A stretch of 64,000 bases of DNA from Taeniopygia guttata (taxonomy: Eukaryota; Chordata; Aves; Passeriformes; Estrildidae): contig NC_133028.1 of NCBI RefSeq assembly GCF_048771995.1, positions 67,001-131,000 of the forward strand, read 5' to 3'. The notes below the pieces were generated by a model. The model did no database searches and had not been told where the DNA came from. It worked only from the letters and a program-made list of their open reading frames with translations. A program made the translations under genes and the position numbers. Shown piece by piece: positions 24,555-37,659 of the stretch. How positions within the stretch are numbered: the first letter of the stretch is position 1; each line of letters opens with the position of its first letter.

Positions 24555-25295
24555 CACAGATCTACTACTAAATTGTGATTTTGAAATGCAGTTCAGGGCG
24601 TGATAGCAACACAGCAAGAATACGGGAACATAAGTAATGCTGTGCCCTACAAATAATCCTCTGGAAGCCCAGCTTCCCTACACCCATGGGGAGTGCAGAG
24701 CAGGTACCTGCGCTGTCAGCAGGACTCGAACCAGACACCCCAGGAAACAAACAGGTCTGCCTAGTGGAGACACTGGCTTGTGGTCCAGCAGATGCCAAGC
24801 CTGGTGATCGCCCCAGGTAGATTTGGTTACAAGGTGGATTTGGGTGGGCAGGGGGGTACAGGGATAAGCCCATAGCTCCTCTTTCCCCTCCTGGGAAATC
24901 ATGGGGTGTGACTCCAGGACAATCAGGTGGCTCTTGAGGAAAGCAAAGTCTAGAAACTACCCAATGTAGTTTGACTTCCAACCACCTTGATGGGAGCGAG
25001 CGAGGAAATATAAAACAAATGAGAAGTCTCTGGACTTTCAAGTAAATGTCTGGGATATTCAGTTGATGGGATGAGTTTTTCTTCAGACTTCTCAGTTTTG
25101 GCTGAGTCTCTGACTCATTCTTTGGTGGAGGTCTGCCACATTTACCTTTGGCTTCCTGGAGGGTGCTGAAGCCCAGGGGAGAGAGGACTGGTCCCAGCAG
25201 ACTGTACTGGTGAGCCCTTCACTGGGACCTCCAAGGGCGTCCAAGACAAGAGGCAGAAAGGTGCACCCCAGTCTTCTACTGCAGTGCTTGTAGAG
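24555..25295. other. Unannotated DNA
   Basis: Ordinary base composition. I see no exon, repeat end or RNA gene. Confidence 0.5.
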
Positions 25296-25299
25296 GCTG

Positions 25300-25674
25300 A
25301 GACAGTTGGGGTTGTTCAGCCTGGAGAAGAAAAGGCTCTGAGGAGACCTTAGAACACCTGTCAGTGCCTAAAGGAGCTGCAGGAGAACTGGAGAGGGACT
25401 TTGGATGAGGGACGGAGTTGACAGGACAAAGGGGAATAGCTTTACACAGTAGCTTGAGATGCAATGTTAGGGAGAAATTCTTACCTGTGAGGTTGGTGAG
25501 GCCCTGGCACAGGTTGCCCAGAAAAGCTGTAGCTGCCCCTGGACCCCTGGGAATGTTCCAGACCAGACTGGATGGGGCTTGGACCAGCCTGGGACAGTGG
25601 AAGGTGTTCCTCTCTCTGGTAGGGGAAGATGGTCTTTAAAGTCCTTTCCAACCCAATCATTCTGTGATTCTACG
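25300..25674 (+). mobile_element. CR1 LINE 3' fragment
   Basis: A typical 5'-truncated CR1. It has the GGTTGTTCAGCCTGGAGAAG segment, the reverse-transcriptase C-terminal and 3' UTR region (GAGGCCCTGGCACAGGTTGC), and the 3' end TCCAACCCAATCATTCTGTG with the short ATTCT-type tail that CR1 uses instead of poly-A. Confidence 0.93.
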
Positions 25675-25679
25675 TTAGC

Positions 25680-26890
25680 CCTTACCACTTAGCTGAATTT
25701 TCACAGCCTTTATTGCATTGTCTCCATGTATTCACTTCTTACACACGGGTTTTTTGTCCAAATGCAGCAATGTCACCTTCCTTTCTTTGACCTTTATATA
25801 CCTGAGGTCCCCAACCACCTCCCCAGCCCCACTTCTGAGGTGCCTCCTTACAACTGGTTTTTCCATGACCATCATGATGAAAGATCTCTGCCTTTTTCCC
25901 CCAAGAAGTCCTGCCTCCCAAAAAATAAACTGTCTGTTTAATTTTCTTTGGGGCAGGTTCAGAGATTCTGTTTTCTCCTAGAGATCAGTATCCATATGTC
26001 TGGGTGATTATTGCAGCTTCATGAGTCTGCAGCTGGAGGTCACCTCCAGGCTTGTTCATAAAAAATCATTAAATGTTATCAGTTATATAGTGTCACCAGT
26101 GTGATAAGTGCAACATAAGGCAATTTCACTGTGGCAGCCAACTTCCAATCTGTTTTCTTCCTGATCATTTTGAATCCAGCTAAATGGAGCACTCTGTGCA
26201 ATTGCTCAACTCCTCTCGAAAGGGAGATTTGAACTCCTTGCAGTCTGTAGGATCTTGCTGTTGATTTCCAGCCCATCCAAGATTTATTCCTTGTGTCTTT
26301 TTCCCATGGTAATGGGCTGGGAGAACCTTTGCAATTTCATTTTTCCCCCTTCAACACTTCAGCCTGAATCCTGCTGTCTGCAGTTATCCAATGGTCGACC
26401 TTCCTGGCTCATAGACCATCCTGCTGCAGCTGTGAGGATGCGTTGGGGATGGGAATGGGGGTTGAAATCGCTTGAGACAGGGAAAGTATTTCTATTTCTG
26501 GGCAATCTGTCAAGATAGGATTTTTTTCCTAGTGAATAAGTTATTTCCACTGCTGGGACAGTCTTTTGTGAGAGATAACAGCAGCAGCTTGGTTATTTCA
26601 ATGGCTTCATTTAGTCTGTGTAAATATTATCAGAAAATGACCTTTAGCATCTACCATCATGAGATGAAGTCCTTTGCTGCCAAAAACTGGTTCCCAGAGC
26701 CTCTGAACCATTTACCTTATATTTAACTCACCCAGGATGTGTTTCACTCTAAAAGAGCAAACTGGAAACTCTGAAATAACTCACAATGAAACATAATTTA
26801 ATGAAGAGGTGGCTATGCACCTCCTCCAGGATGGGCTTGCACCAAGGAAGGATGAAACCAAAGAGCAGCTGAAGTCCCCATTTCATGACT
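25680..26890. other. Unannotated DNA
   Basis: Unique-looking sequence with no recognised feature. Confidence 0.5.
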
Positions 26891-26894
26891 TTAT

Positions 26895-27234
26895 AGCACT
26901 TTCCAGTGCCTAAAGGTGCTCCAAGAGAACTAGAGAGCAGCTTTGGACAAGGATGTGGAGGAACAGGACATGGGGAATGTGCTTCACACCAACAGTAGGT
27001 GTAGGTCAGATATTAGGAAGAAATTCTTCCCTGTAAGGATGGTATGGCTCTGACACAGGTTGTCCAGAGCAGCTGTGGCCAACCCTGGATCCATGGCAGT
27101 GTCCAAGACCTGGTTGGATGGGGCTTGGAACAAGCTGTTCTAGTGGAAGGTGTCTCTGCCCATGGCAGGGGTTGGAACTGGGTGATCTTTAAGGTCCCTT
27201 TCAACACAAATCATTCAGTGATTCTATAATTCTA
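26895..27234 (+). mobile_element. CR1 LINE 3' fragment
   Basis: Same CR1 subfamily type as the copy at 25300. It runs from AGTGCCTAAAGGTGCTCC to the tail CAGTGATTCTATAATTCTAT. Confidence 0.92.
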
Positions 27235-27704
27235 TTTACTGAGGCAGATCAAGGAGTTGAGCTTCTCCGAGACTGAAGATTTAATTAAAGCACAGCTTGA
27301 AAAAAAAAATGAAAGGTCTCACCAGTATTCTAAAGGTATTAAACTAAAATATTTTGACATTTTTAGAGTGAGGCCTTTTCATTTTTCATTTTGAAAGGGC
27401 TTCTTGCTTCAATCTCTTATGTACTGGAAAAGAAAAGAGTCAAAATAGAAACAGCACTTTGATTGACCAGAAGTTTTGAGGGATTTTCAGTGTTTCTCTC
27501 CAGCAGAAGAGATGCAATGTTTTCTCTGACTCAGAACAAGAACCTGCTTTGGAATTGTGGCATATTTTCATGATGAAGTGGGTTGTCTCTGTAACCCACT
27601 AGTGATTAGAGATGATTTACATACTGGGTTTGAGTGGTGCATGGTGAGGAACAACATGCAGTCATTTAAGGCAGGAAATAGGGTATTTTATCTCATCTCT
27701 CTCT

Positions 27705-27984
27705 GACCAGTGACAGGACCCAAGCAAATGGCTAAGGCTGTGTTAGGGCAGGTTTAGGTGGAGATCAGGGAAAGGCTCTTCCCTCTTCTGACCAGAGGGT
27801 GGTCAGACACTGCCCAGGCTCCCCAGGGAATGGTCCCAGGGCTGCCAGAACTCCAGGAGCATTTGGGCAATGCACTCAGGCACAGGGTGGGGTTGTTGGG
27901 GTGTCCTGTGCAGAGCCAGGAGCTGGACTCGGTGATCCTGATGGATTCCTTCCAGCTCAGGACATTCTGAGCTTCTATGATTGA
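27705..27984 (+). mobile_element. CR1 LINE 3' fragment, second subfamily
   Basis: Diagnostic segments are TTAGGGCAGGTTTAGGTGGA, GAGGGTGGTCAGACACTG and GGGGTGTCCTGTGCAGAGCC, ending near CTTCTATGATTG. It belongs to the same subfamily as the minus-strand copy at 55216-55535 and differs from most other copies here. The 460 bp to its left holds nothing recognised. Confidence 0.88.
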
Positions 27985-28097
27985 TTTTATCTAATCAAGA
28001 CAATAATAGGCTGGAACATTTGGCTTCTCATCTCCAGCTTTCAGAAACAATGTGGAGAGCTGTCAACACTGTCAAGGCCTAGGATAGTTATAAAGTC

Positions 28098-28345
28098 AAG
28101 GAATGTTTTAGGTTGGAATGGACCTTAAAGATCATCTCATTACACCCCCTGCCATGGGAAGAGACACCTTCCACTAGACAAAGTTTCTTCAAGTCCCAGC
28201 GTCCAACCTGGCCTTGGACAGTTTCAGGGATAGGGCAGCTACAGCTGTTCTGGGCAACGTGTGCCAAGGTCTCACCACCCTCACAGGGAATAATCTCTTC
28301 TCAATATTCAATCTAATCTTGCCCTGTCTCACTTTAAACCCAGCT
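28098..28345 (-). mobile_element. CR1 LINE 3' fragment
   Basis: Reverse-complement CR1. It begins with GGTTGGAATGGACCTTAAAG and GCCATGGGAAGAGACACC, and reaches the AATATTCAATCTAATCTTGC region. Confidence 0.88.
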
Positions 28346-29020
28346 TTAAACTGAAAGTTTAAACTGAGCCCTCTGCTTCAGGCAGAAGCAGTGCAGCCCA
28401 CAATGTTCCCTAAGAAAATGCTGGAGCAATGGATCTGTACAAGCTTGGGGGATACAGTTAAAAAAATCTGGTGTCCCAGACTTGGTTCATGGGGCAACGA
28501 ACTTCCTCCCCTCTTTGTTTCACTCACCTACTTCTTGGGATCTTGGCCGTGATGTGGTCCTCATGTATTTTCTTCCTGTATGACTGAGCAAAAAAGAAAA
28601 GCAATTCAACAGCCCTGACTTTTTATTTTTTTTTCTTTTGAACAATCTTGATGCTACCTGCATTGCAGTTCTGCAAGTTAATCTCATGGATGCTTGTGCA
28701 CACACAGAATTGGTATGATTGCAATCTGCACATGAAAACCAATTTAATGCAGACAGGAGGGAGGCTCAGGAGGGAAACACAGCCAGAAATCAATTGAGTC
28801 AAGTCTGTGTATCAAAAGGACTGGTGAGAATCCCATCAATAAGATATAAACCACAAAACACCCTTACCTCCCTCCCTCCTGAAGCATTTGATAAGTGAAT
28901 ATAAAATACATGAAGGTCACAAGAAAGGCAGTTAGCACCTGTGTTGCTGTTAATGAGGAAAAGAGGCAGAGAAGGCAGCAGTAGGAGAAGAAAACAGGGA
29001 TATCAAAGGAACGTTGGAGA

Positions 29021-29285
29021 GAATCACAGAGTAATGTAATTTCTGAGGTTGGAAAAGCCCTCTGAGGTCACCAAGTCCGTTGCTACCCCAGCATTGCCAA
29101 GGCCACCACAAACCCACATCTCCAAGTGCCACACCCACACAGCTTTTAAATCTCTCCAGGGATGGGGACTCCACCACTCTCCTGGGCAGCTGTGCCAGGG
29201 CTGGGCAGCCTTTCCAGGAAGACATTTTCCCTAATATCCAACCTGGACCTTCTCTGGAACAACTTGAGGCTGTTTCCTCCAGAGC
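29021..29285 (-). mobile_element. CR1 LINE 3' fragment
   Basis: Reverse-complement CR1 of an older type. It has AATCACAGAGTAATGTAATT at the 3' end and TCCAGGGATGGGGACTCCAC internally. The interval 28350-29020 to its left has no recognised feature. Confidence 0.82.
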
Positions 29286-29289
29286 AGAT

Positions 29290-30555
29290 AAAAGAGATAG
29301 CAAAGGATTTTGGTTCACACTTGCAGGGACAAATACCTGCGGATATGAGTAGGTGTCTTCAACACTCCTGCTCCAGCTTTGTGCTTCCTGCTCTCCAGGA
29401 AAACAGTCTTTCCAAAATGTTGGGTGCCACAAAGAATCCACAAATGTGGAGGTGTGAAGTACAGCAGGGGAGGGAAGGAAAAAGCTGAAGGACAACAAGT
29501 GAGCATTTTCCCAACCTCCTCTTCTTGATCCCCCAAGAAAGAAAAGCTGAGTTGAAATCTACGTATGGAATTTGCCTATGGAGTTGGTTACAGCCAATGT
29601 GAATTAAGATTCAGTTACTTTGATGGGCACAGCATTCAGCAGGGACAGCAAAAAGACATGAGAATCTTTAAGCCTCTTGCCTCTTCGTCAGCACTACCAG
29701 GAGGATTTCAGACATGGACATGACTGCTTGGATTAGGTTTAATGTGGAGGAGAGCCCTTGGATAGCACAAACAATATGAACATCAATGAAGACTAGGAAA
29801 TGAATGATCTGAGGAGAGACAGGTGGCAAAGAATGAGTGCTGAAAGTTTTGATTGTGTAAGATACAAAAGAAGTATAGGATAACAAAGAAACAGATAAGA
29901 AAGAAATATCAGATAAACAAAGAAACAAAAAGCTGAGATCTGGGTGCTATATTTGGATGAAAACCACAACAACAATCCCCTTCTGTCCATGAGACACTTT
30001 CTAGGTGAGAAAAAACAGGTTGAAATGGAATCTGAACCAAGGAATTGCATGTTTTATCTCCTCTTTTCATTCTTATTCATTAAAAAAAAAAAAAAAGGAC
30101 CAAAAAGCAATAATAACCTCTTTTGTCTTATCCTGCAAAATACTTTGCCTTCCCAAATCCATGAAAATGAAATTCCTTTTTCTCCTACAGTTCTCTACCA
30201 GCTATTTTGTCTCTTGTGCAAGAAAGGGTTGAGTACAATAACATATAGATGCTTATATCTCTTAAAAGTCAGTAACGGTGCTACATGGAGAGAAAGCCAC
30301 CCTCCACACTATCAGTGGCACATGGCTCCTTGGCCACATCCAGGGGGTGCGTCCCTGCTGGCATGCTTGGGGCCAGAGAAGCAAGGAGGCTATGGGGACC
30401 TCATTCTGTCTCCCTGGCCCCTCTCCATTTTCCCCCTCCTCCGGCCAGAAGAGCTACTATCTTGACCAGTGGCCCTGAGATGCTGTAGCATCCTCCTCAT
30501 GTCCCAGCTGGATGGGCATTCAGCTTGCAGCCTGCATTAGAGGTTTTCAAAAGAG
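29290..30555. other. Unannotated DNA
   Basis: No gene or repeat recognised. A 14-A run lies at about 30081-30095. Confidence 0.5.
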
Positions 30556-30559
30556 GAAT

Positions 30560-30750
30560 ACCAGGAAATTACAAAAAAAAAAAAAAAACCATGAAAATAA
30601 GCTAAGAAAAAAATTTTTACCCTTCCTATACTAGTAGAGTTAATACTGAGGAAATTTACAGATCTGGACAAAAAAACCCAAAAAAAACGAAAAAAAAAAA
30701 AAAAACAACAGAAAAAAACAGAAACAAAAACAAAACAAACAAAAAAAAGG
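30560..30750. repeat. A-rich low-complexity tract
   Basis: Runs of A are interrupted by C and occasional G (AAAAC, AACAG and AACAAAC words) in two blocks, about 30570-30590 and 30670-30750. No retroposed body is recognised beside it. Confidence 0.85.
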
Positions 30751-31512
30751 AAGTTTTAGACTGAGGAGGAATAACCTCAATTTTAATGAAAAGGCTTCAG
30801 AGATGCTGCAGAATCAGACTAGTTAATCAAACTAATTAAATGACTGCAAGATATACTAGTAGCACGGCTAAGTGAAATTAAGAGAAAGAGAAGAGACTAG
30901 AAATTCTCTGTTCTCTTTCTAGAAATGTGCTGAATTTTGTTTGTCCTGCAGGTCCAGCCAGGCAGGTTTGAGCTGCTTAGAAATCCTTGTTATTGTACAG
31001 ACACAGGAGCCTGTCTTTATTTACCCAGGAATGCCTGTAATACACAAGCTCTTCAGGCAAACCCTTCTTTAGGATTTCAGCGGTATTTTTAATGGGCCTT
31101 TGAATGAGAGCTGGCACCATGATTTTGTCTTCTCTTGTGGAAACAAGCAAAGCAGTGTATCATAAATTTGTTACTTTTCCTTCAGAAAGAGGACACTTAC
31201 TATTTACTGTCCCTGTTAATATCTTGAACTGCCTAGTAATGAAATATTTAATGACAAGGTCTTTATGCCACCTGCCAACTTGCCAAGACCACAGGGGTGT
31301 GAATGAGGGTATTAATTACTGCAGGAGAAAGGAAAGGCTTGTGGAGGCCAGAGAACAACCTCTGGTGGAGCCCAGGAGTAGCAACAGGAAAACACTTGTG
31401 ATGAACATGCTATTTCCATGGAAAACAGGTGGTGCACTGGAACAGGGAACAGTTTCATAGCCTGGCTTAAGTGGCAGGTGCTTGCCTTGCTGGGTCAGGA
31501 GGATGTGCTGAA

Positions 31513-31910
31513 AATCACAGAATCATGGAATTGTTTGGACTGGAAGGGACCTCAAAGACCATCTAATTCCACCTTCTGCAGGGCAGGGACACCCTCTACT
31601 ATCCCCTGTTTCTCCAAGCTCTATCCAGCCTGGCCTGGAACACTTTCAGGGATGGGGCAGCCAAAGCTTCTGTTGGCAGCCTGTGCCGGAGGCTCACCAC
31701 CCTCACAGCCAGGAATTCCTTCCCAATATCCCACCTAACCCTGCCCTCTGGCAGTGGGAAGCCATTCCCCCCTTGTCTTGAAAGGAAATCAACACCTTTG
31801 TCCAAAGTCCTTATCCAGCTCCCTTGGAGCTTCTTTAGGCACTGGAGGGTTCTCAAAGTTCTTCCCAAAGTCTTCTTTTCTCCAGGCTGAACCACCCAAG
31901 CTCTCTAGGG
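31513..31910 (-). mobile_element. CR1 LINE 3' fragment
   Basis: Reverse-complement CR1 from AAATCACAGAATCATGGAAT to CTCCAGGCTGAACCACCC. It stops short of where CR1 normally continues, exactly at the edge of the LTR-like sequence that begins at 31911. The 30755-31510 interval before it has nothing recognised. Confidence 0.93.
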
Positions 31911-32310
31911 TGAATGCAGAATACGACCTGACACCCCGTGGGTCAGGGTGTAGGTAGTAGTCCCATGAAATGGTGGCTGCAGTCCCACTGGAGTGATGGA
32001 TGTGTTTCTGTCAAAGCGGCGATCCTGTAGAAGAGTCTGGTCCTTCTCTGAAGTGTGGTTATGGAGGTCTTGTCCTCTGGGAATCCCTGAGTGGAGCATC
32101 TCACAGTGGGGTGATGTAATTTTGATTCTGATGGCCCATTAACAGAAGGTATCTCCAGGAGGGAGCTATGGGGGATGAGTCATGGAGAGGATGAAGAACA
32201 CTAGCCCCTCCTATCTTAACAGTTTATGAAGATGGTAACAGAATACATACTTTTGGTTACATCTTACATTGTAACCTAAGAGACACAGGATGTGCAGCTG
32301 TCTAGCAAAG
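31911..32310 (-). mobile_element. Possible ERVL-type LTR fragment (fossil)
   Basis: The block TGAATGCAGAATACGACC to about GCTGTCTAGCAAAGG resembles LTRs I recall from passerine ERVL elements, notably the part near 32205-32285. It interrupts a CR1 at its left edge, as an insertion would. I found no matching target duplication on the right and no internal viral genes, so both family and right end are uncertain. Confidence 0.35.
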
Positions 32311-32314
32311 GAGA

Positions 32315-34185
32315 GTCCTGAAATGCTGCATTTTGGGCTTTATTTCAGGTAATCCCTGAAGTACATAGCTAATTTTAAGCTAATTTTAATTTTAACTCCT
32401 TCCCCTGAGCAAGTTTTCTTTCCCCAGCCAGAACCAAGGCAAGCACTCTTTTATTTCCAGGGTATTAATCTGGAATTTTTCACAAGCCTTGAACTCAATG
32501 ACAGTACTTCTAATTTCTTACCAGAAAACAAGTTTCTGTGGTTGGTAAAATACGACTCCACCTAAAAGGATGCAAAACATCCTTTGATTTGAGTTCCTTG
32601 AGTCGTCCTTGAAGAGGAGTGGTGGAAGGGGACAGAATATCTTTATACAGCTGCTAGCAATAAATTATTAAAATCTTTATGAATACAGCATATTATCTGT
32701 CCATGTGCCTTTAGGCATTTTCTGTTCCTTTTCTGCTTTTAAAGCAATTAATCTTGCAACTGCTCATCATTTTCAGAGTCAGTCTTACAACTCTGGAGCA
32801 TGTGTGAAAATTGGAGAAACTGGAGTGAGCCAGTGGCAGAGGAGCTGAGGATTCACACTTCTCACCAGTGGGGTCTTGCAGGATGGGATCATCCTCAGTG
32901 GGATATTTTCTGGGGTATTTTATTGGAAATTGCAATTTCCCATGCTGGGACTTTCATCCCTTTCTTGGAGAGCTGCTCCTGGCTGTTAGAAAATGCATTT
33001 TCCATGTCAGTCTGTTCTTCCTTATATTAATCCCATTACTCTCAGCTCCCTCTATGCCACTGCTGAATCACTTATTTCTTGCTTGCAGCCCTAGACTACT
33101 TCCCAAGTGCCAAACAGAAAAGTATGCTTCTTTTTGCTTTCTTGTCAAAGTACTCTAAAAATCAAAATCTTCATTTACTTCTAGGCTTCACAGCAATGTT
33201 TCACCTAATATGAAACTATTTGGGCCCCTATAAATCATAACTAGAGCTCAGGTGTTCATTGCCTTCCCACTTTTATGTCTCCCAGTAGGAGACATGGACC
33301 AGGATGCTGCCTTTGGGGCCTGTCCAGGGGGATCCCAGACTCAGAGACAGAGGCTGGAGTTGGGGGAATGTTCTTCTCCATCTCTCTGCCCTCATCAGGG
33401 CAATTTTGTATGAGTAATGAAAGAGAAAAAGAGAAGGGTTCTTTATTTTTTTCTCTGTTCTGAGTGAATGTTCTCTGCACTATCAGCTTAAGCTGTTCCC
33501 AGAGTCACCTTAGTGATTACTTAAGTGCTTCACACTCAGCTGAACAGCTCGATCAGGACACCACAGAGCCCTGAACCATGTCAAGATTCCAGCCAGCCTT
33601 GTTGCTATGGCAGGGAAGAAGTGGTTCAAGTTTAAGCAGTGGTGCATGGATTTTTATGACCCTCAGATTGTCCCAATGGGCTACAGCATGGGGTGAAGGT
33701 ATCCTGTGGGTCCACAGGGGCAGAATGGTGCAGCCACTGACATTTCCAGTAAAGCAGGGCTTCACCAGTTCATCCAGCAATCCCTCTGCCCAGATTCTGC
33801 AGGACATTTGCCTGATAAAAATAATTTGGCTTGAATTTGTAAATAGTCTGGGTTCTTGATTCTGGCAAATTTAATCTTGCTGAGAAAGCTTCTCCTGGCT
33901 CCAGTACACCTTGTGGAAGCTGGGCTGCTCCAAATGCTGTCATGGGGAGTTGCAGAGCCTCCCCTGAACAGTGTGGAAAGGAGAGCTCCATGGCTCAGAT
34001 GGGGCTTTTCACCACGGGGAGGTTGGAGCCAAATCACTTCGAGTGGTGAAGATCTGCTCAGCTGCAAGGTGCTACAGATCCAACCTGATGAGTGATATGC
34101 AGGGTGATTATATTCAGCTCTGAAAGGAAGCTCAGAAGAGGATGATGTGGAGTTGCCAAGAAGGCCACTGGTCCCTGGTCTGTAC
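32315..34185. other. Unannotated DNA
   Basis: About 1.9 kb with no recognised exon, repeat or RNA gene. Confidence 0.5.
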
Positions 34186-34189
34186 CAGC

Positions 34190-34718
34190 TCTGGGGTGGC
34201 AGCAGGGCCAGGGCAGTGGCCATCCCTACTGAGGCACCTCCAGTACTGGGGCAGCTCTGGAGAGCCTTGGAGGGGCTGGAGCTGGCCAGGGCAGGGAACG
34301 GAGCTGGGAAGGGGCTGGAGAGTTCCTGAGAGAGCTGGGAAGGGGCTGGAGAGCTCCTGAGGGAGCTGAGGGGGCTCAGCCTGGAGCAAAGGAGGCTCAG
34401 GGGGGACCTTGTGGCTCTGCAGAGCTCCTGCCAGGAGGGGACAGCCGGGGGGATTTGGGATCTGTTCCCAGGGAACAGGGACAGGAGGAGAGGGAATGGC
34501 CTCAGGGGAACCTCAGGGTGGGCACTGGGGAAATTAGGGATAGGGTTGTCCAGCCCTGGCACAGCTGCCCAGAGCAGTGGTCCCCATCCCTGAGGGGGAT
34601 TTCAAAGCCCTGTGGACGTGGCACATGGGGACATGGGGCAGTGGTAGTCCTGGCAGTGCTGAGGTCACAGTTGGACTCAATGGTCTTGGAGCAGTTTTCT
34701 GACCTAAATGAGTCTAAA
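34190..34718 (+). mobile_element. CR1 LINE 3' fragment, GC-rich subfamily
   Basis: CR1 of the type containing GAGGGGGCTCAGCCTGGA-like and ACAGGGACAGGAGGAGAGGG segments, ending with the ACTCAATGGTCTTGGAGCAG region. It includes a roughly 35-bp tandem duplication of GGAAGGGGCTGGAGAG near 34308-34360. It is the same subfamily as 59835-60310. Confidence 0.88.
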
Positions 34719-34934
34719 TGTTGTTCTGGGGTTTGTGACAGGAGCACATCCTGGGGAAACCCCTGGCATTTGGGATGTGATTTCACAGCTCTTTAGGAAA
34801 AGGACTTGCTGCATGGAGAGGTTTCTGGGTGGGAGCAGAGGTGGTGTTGGTAGCAGTGCCTGCACAGCAGGTGGGTGGTGGCAGCGGGGTTTGTAGAGCA
34901 GCCAGGAGATGGAGCCCACATACAAGACACCACA

Positions 34935-35210
34935 GATTCTAATCTGCCATGGGCAGGGACACCTTCCACTAGCCCAGGGTGCTCCAAGCCCCATCCAAAC
35001 TGGCCTTGAATACTGCCAGGGATGGGACAGTCACAGCTTCTCTTGGCAACCTGTGCCATGGCCTCCCCACCTTCACAGGGAAAAATTCCTTCCCAATATC
35101 CCTTCTAACCCTGCCCTCTGGCAGTGGGAAGCCATTCCCTGTGTCCCGTCTCTCCATCCCTTGTCCCAAGTCTCTCTCCAATTTGTTTGCCCTCTTTCAG
35201 GCATGCAGCC
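34935..35210 (-). mobile_element. CR1 LINE 3' fragment
   Basis: Reverse-complement CR1, recognisable by GCCATGGGCAGGGACACC, GCTCCAAGCCCCATCC and CTGCCCTCTGGCAGTGGG. The extreme 3' tail is missing. Confidence 0.92.
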
Positions 35211-35214
35211 TGAT

Positions 35215-37435
35215 CTCACCTCTGCCAATCCATGTTGAATGCAGACTTTCAGCCTGGTGGGGGGGTGCTCTGGTGAGGGGCAGTTCTGGGCATCGCCACC
35301 TTAGGGGATTTGCAGGATGGCTCATCCCACCTTTCCATCTTCTCAAGGGCAAAGAGCCCTGATGGGCCTTTTCTTGTTGGTCTCAACACCCCTGAGGGTC
35401 ACACGCATCCAGAGACCCAAATGCAGCTGCCTTGCCCAGGGGGCACACGCTGGGTTGTGGGTGGGCTCAGCTCACACATCTGGCCTGAGTAAAGGGATAC
35501 ACGTGCAGCTCTTGTGACCACATAGAGCGTCCTTTGCTGTGTGGTCACATTCCCCGCTTGTGACAAGAGGGCTGGCTTTGGGGCAGACCCTGTCACAAAA
35601 CCAGTGGGAAAAGGAGGAGCAGCACCATTCCCCAGAGTCCACATGTGGTTTGTGGACTCAGCCTGCAGAATTTGTGGTCCAGCACAGCTGGAATGTTCCT
35701 TGCTACTCTTACCTCCATAAAATACACCCAGGGTTGCGTTTGCCTGATACTTCTCTGCCTCTGCTCTGTTTGCAGAAGCACAGTCCTGGCTGGGGCTCTC
35801 ACACAAACCAATTTCCTCCTCCTCCTGAAAAGCTAGTTTGCTCACACCACAGACAAGGTGATGTGTCCTTCTGCTGTGACAAGCACACAGGAAGAATTTG
35901 GGAGCTTCCATATCATTACCTCCTGGCTCAACAAGACACTTTAAGATATGGAAACAGCAAATCATCCCTGACTTTTAGATCACCCTTCCTGAGGAAGGCT
36001 GTAGGTACCTCTTGCCATGGCTGGGTACTCAGCTGCCTTGTCGCAGCATCCCAAGGCAAGTGGTCCTTGGGCCACAGAACTAACAAAAGGGAGACTCCCC
36101 TACAAGTGTGAGACCATGCTTATAAGCTCGAGATGAAGTCACCTTTGTTTTATCATCCATAACACACTCATGCCTTCCTCCAGAGAGCTCTTTTTCTTGG
36201 CTGTTAGGTCTTCCTCATTATGCCAAGTGACTAAAGGCAAGGAAAATCCTTTCCAGAACCCAAAAGCCTGTCTTGGGCTTCTGATATGATCACTAATATC
36301 CCATTAAGCAAAAAGGACTGCATTTCAGCAGTTGTTACTTTATATTTTCACAAGAAAGCCAGATTTTCTCGGTCTGGGATATTTGCCTTGTGCTATCAGA
36401 TGCTCTGCAGCGGAGCAGCAGGACCAAGACCCGAACTTCTCAACCCCCATTCCAGCCGTAACTATGATGGGCGTCAGTGAAGATTTTCAAGTCAGATCAT
36501 CCACATATCTTGCTCAGCTTCCCAAAGAGCTTCCCTCTTCACTGTGAGGATGTTCTGTACAGGAAGGTGGGAGCAATGGGCCTGTCCCCAGCACATGAGA
36601 GCCTGGTACACCAGCTCCAGTACAAAACATCTCCTAGAGATCCGTGCTTCCCACAGCTCCCTCTGGGGAGGATCGCCCCAGCACATCCCACCCGCCCGTG
36701 GGGGCCCCTTCTCATAATACCCCTTTATAAAGCTTCACAAAGGCCTTCTTGGTTCATCTCCAGGCTGCTCCGAAAGGTTGCCAAGGGTGTCTTCGCAAAC
36801 AATAAGGGGCCTGTGTTTGTAAGGCAGCTGCAGTCACAAATGCCTTTTTTTGTGACCTGCAAAGGAAGATAGCTCCTTCTTTCCTAGCAGATCTTTTGCT
36901 GTGTCTTCAAATCACCTCTGAGGGCTGGAGTAGTGTGGCAGCCATGGGGCTTCTGGGGGGAGGAAGCTCTCTCCCTTTGCTGACATCCTTCCAGCTGAGT
37001 CCTGTCATGAGCTTTTTCTTGCTTGTGCAGTCCAAGAGGCTCAAAGAGCACTTGGCATCACCTGGAAATGGTCTTCATGATGTAATTTTGTCAAGTAATT
37101 CAGCAAGCTGGATGGAAATCCTGCTGGACTCCTTGGGATGTGGGTCTTCCCTAACTATGCCACCAAAGCAGGCTCTTAGTGTCAGGAGACATCCCAGTGA
37201 AAGGATCTCAGAGGGTGCTTGAATACATCTCCCAGCAGAGGCCAGAGCTGCACAGGCATGTAGCACACTGCATTTTTGCTCCAAAAATCATTAACTCACT
37301 GAGCTGTGGAAAAGAACTGCTACCAAAAGGATTTGGGGTGTCCAAGGTTCTGCAGTACTGGGAGGTGTCAAAAGGGCCTTGCAAGAAGTGGATTTACTAT
37401 GCAAATGAATTTTACTTATATAAAATAAATGAAAT
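35215..37435. other. Unannotated DNA with one short hairpin
   Basis: No exon or repeat family recognised. A perfect 10-bp inverted repeat (TGTGACCACA at 35513-35522, TGTGGTCACA at 35540-35549) encloses a 17-bp loop. Confidence 0.5.
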
Positions 37436-37437
37436 AT

Positions 37438-37656
37438 TAACAAGGAAATTCTTCCCTGTGAGGGTGGTGAGGCCCTCGCACAGGTTGCCCAGAGAAGCTG
37501 TGGCTGCCCCATCCCTGGAATTGTCCAAGGCCAGGTTGGACAAGGCTTGAAGCACCCTGGGCTAGTGGAAGGTGTCCCTGCCCATGGCAGGGGAATTGAA
37601 ACTGGATAACCTTTAAATTCCCTTCCAACACAAACCATTCTGTAATTTTATGATTT
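37438..37656 (+). mobile_element. CR1 LINE 3' fragment
   Basis: Short 5'-truncated CR1 from AAATTCTTCCCTGTGAGGG to the tail CATTCTGTAATTTTATGATT. Confidence 0.93.
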
Positions 37657-37659
37657 CCT

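Noticed and set aside
33762-34562. A 266-codon minus-strand frame near the CR1 at 34190
   Set aside because: Much of it is the antisense of the CR1 fragment; the rest has no recognisable protein.
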